NCBI GenBank assembly: GCA_021790135.1
Contig: JAJYIJ010000062.1
Span: 1-6,368, forward strand
Direction: 5' to 3'
Source of the DNA: a bacterium
GTDB lineage: Bacteria; Patescibacteriota; Patescibacteriia; Magasanikbacterales; GWA2-37-8
Length of the DNA: 6,368 nt
Every line of letters starts with the position of its first letter. Position 1 is the stretch's first letter. This document shows, one piece after another, positions 6,254-6,368 of the stretch. Both the position numbers and the translations under genes were made by a program. The notes under the pieces were generated by a model. It made no database searches. It was given only the letters and a program-made list of their open reading frames with translations, and was not told the origin of the DNA.

Positions 6254-6368
6254 ATGAAACATATCCATGAACGGGAATGGAAGGGGTTACTCTGGGTGAA
6301 TGTAACGCGTCAAAGCGAAAAAGAACTTGGCGAGCTGAAGAAACGCTTTAATTTTGCTACGGTTGATT
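6254..6368 (+). CDS. CorA-like divalent metal ion transporter, N-terminal fragment (cut by window edge)
   Basis: Only 38 codons are present before the right edge. The peptide contains WKGLLWVNVTRQSEKELGEL followed by KKRFNFATVD. A tryptophan-containing strand W-(V/I)-(N/D)-(V/L), then a polar S/T-x-x-E-(L/I)-x-x-L helix and an F-x-(F/L)-x-x-(V/L)-D segment, is how cytoplasmic domains of CorA-family Mg2+/Co2+ channels begin. The two transmembrane helices and the GMN signature that would prove the family lie outside the window. The ATG at 6254 follows the promoter by about 18 bases, and the leader (TTTTTATTTT just before the start) has no Shine-Dalgarno sequence. It is transcribed away from the dnaX operon. 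Confidence 0.6.
   Translation, partial: MKHIHEREWKGLLWVNVTRQSEKELGELKKRFNFATVD

Overview
The window reads as ordinary bacterial chromosome with standard stop codons (TAA and TAG) and tight gene packing. It most likely comes from the Candidate Phyla Radiation (Patescibacteria). That placement is an inference. It rests on the gene set (a small conserved protein with an FLEQEAKIK-type C-terminus next to a membrane-anchored type IV secretion-like ATPase), on an envelope-repeat type I associate with these lineages, and on the near absence of Shine-Dalgarno sequences. No phage, transposon or CRISPR signal is visible.

Layout from left to right. Positions 1-124 hold the start of a minus-strand alpha/beta-hydrolase-like gene cut by the window edge. 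Positions 125-263 are intergenic and contain its probable promoter and an 18-bp-stem intrinsic terminator. Positions 264-337 are a minus-strand tRNA-Gln(CUG) with encoded CCA and its own promoter at 356-384. Positions 396-6150 are a four-gene minus-strand operon, transcribed right to left: a 165-aa uncharacterised protein, an 853-aa TraG/VirD4-VirB4-like ATPase, dnaX, and a secreted C39-like cysteine peptidase. Gaps within it are only 11, 3 and 2 bases. Positions 6151-6253 are a divergent promoter region. Positions 6254-6368 are the plus-strand start of a CorA-like metal transporter, cut by the right edge.

The operon mixes a core replication gene with genes for membrane DNA or protein transport and for an exported peptidase. 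No terminator is visible after the peptidase gene, so the operon may read through the tRNA and stop at the terminator at 221-264. The most notable observations are three long A-runs in the dnaX linker, where any -1 slip ends translation at once and would give a gamma-like short form; two copies of one domain flanking the peptidase core; a nearly leaderless operon start; and the unusual dnaX neighbourhood. I do not see convincing evidence of a wholly new system. The least understood part is the pair formed by the 165-aa protein and the ATPase.
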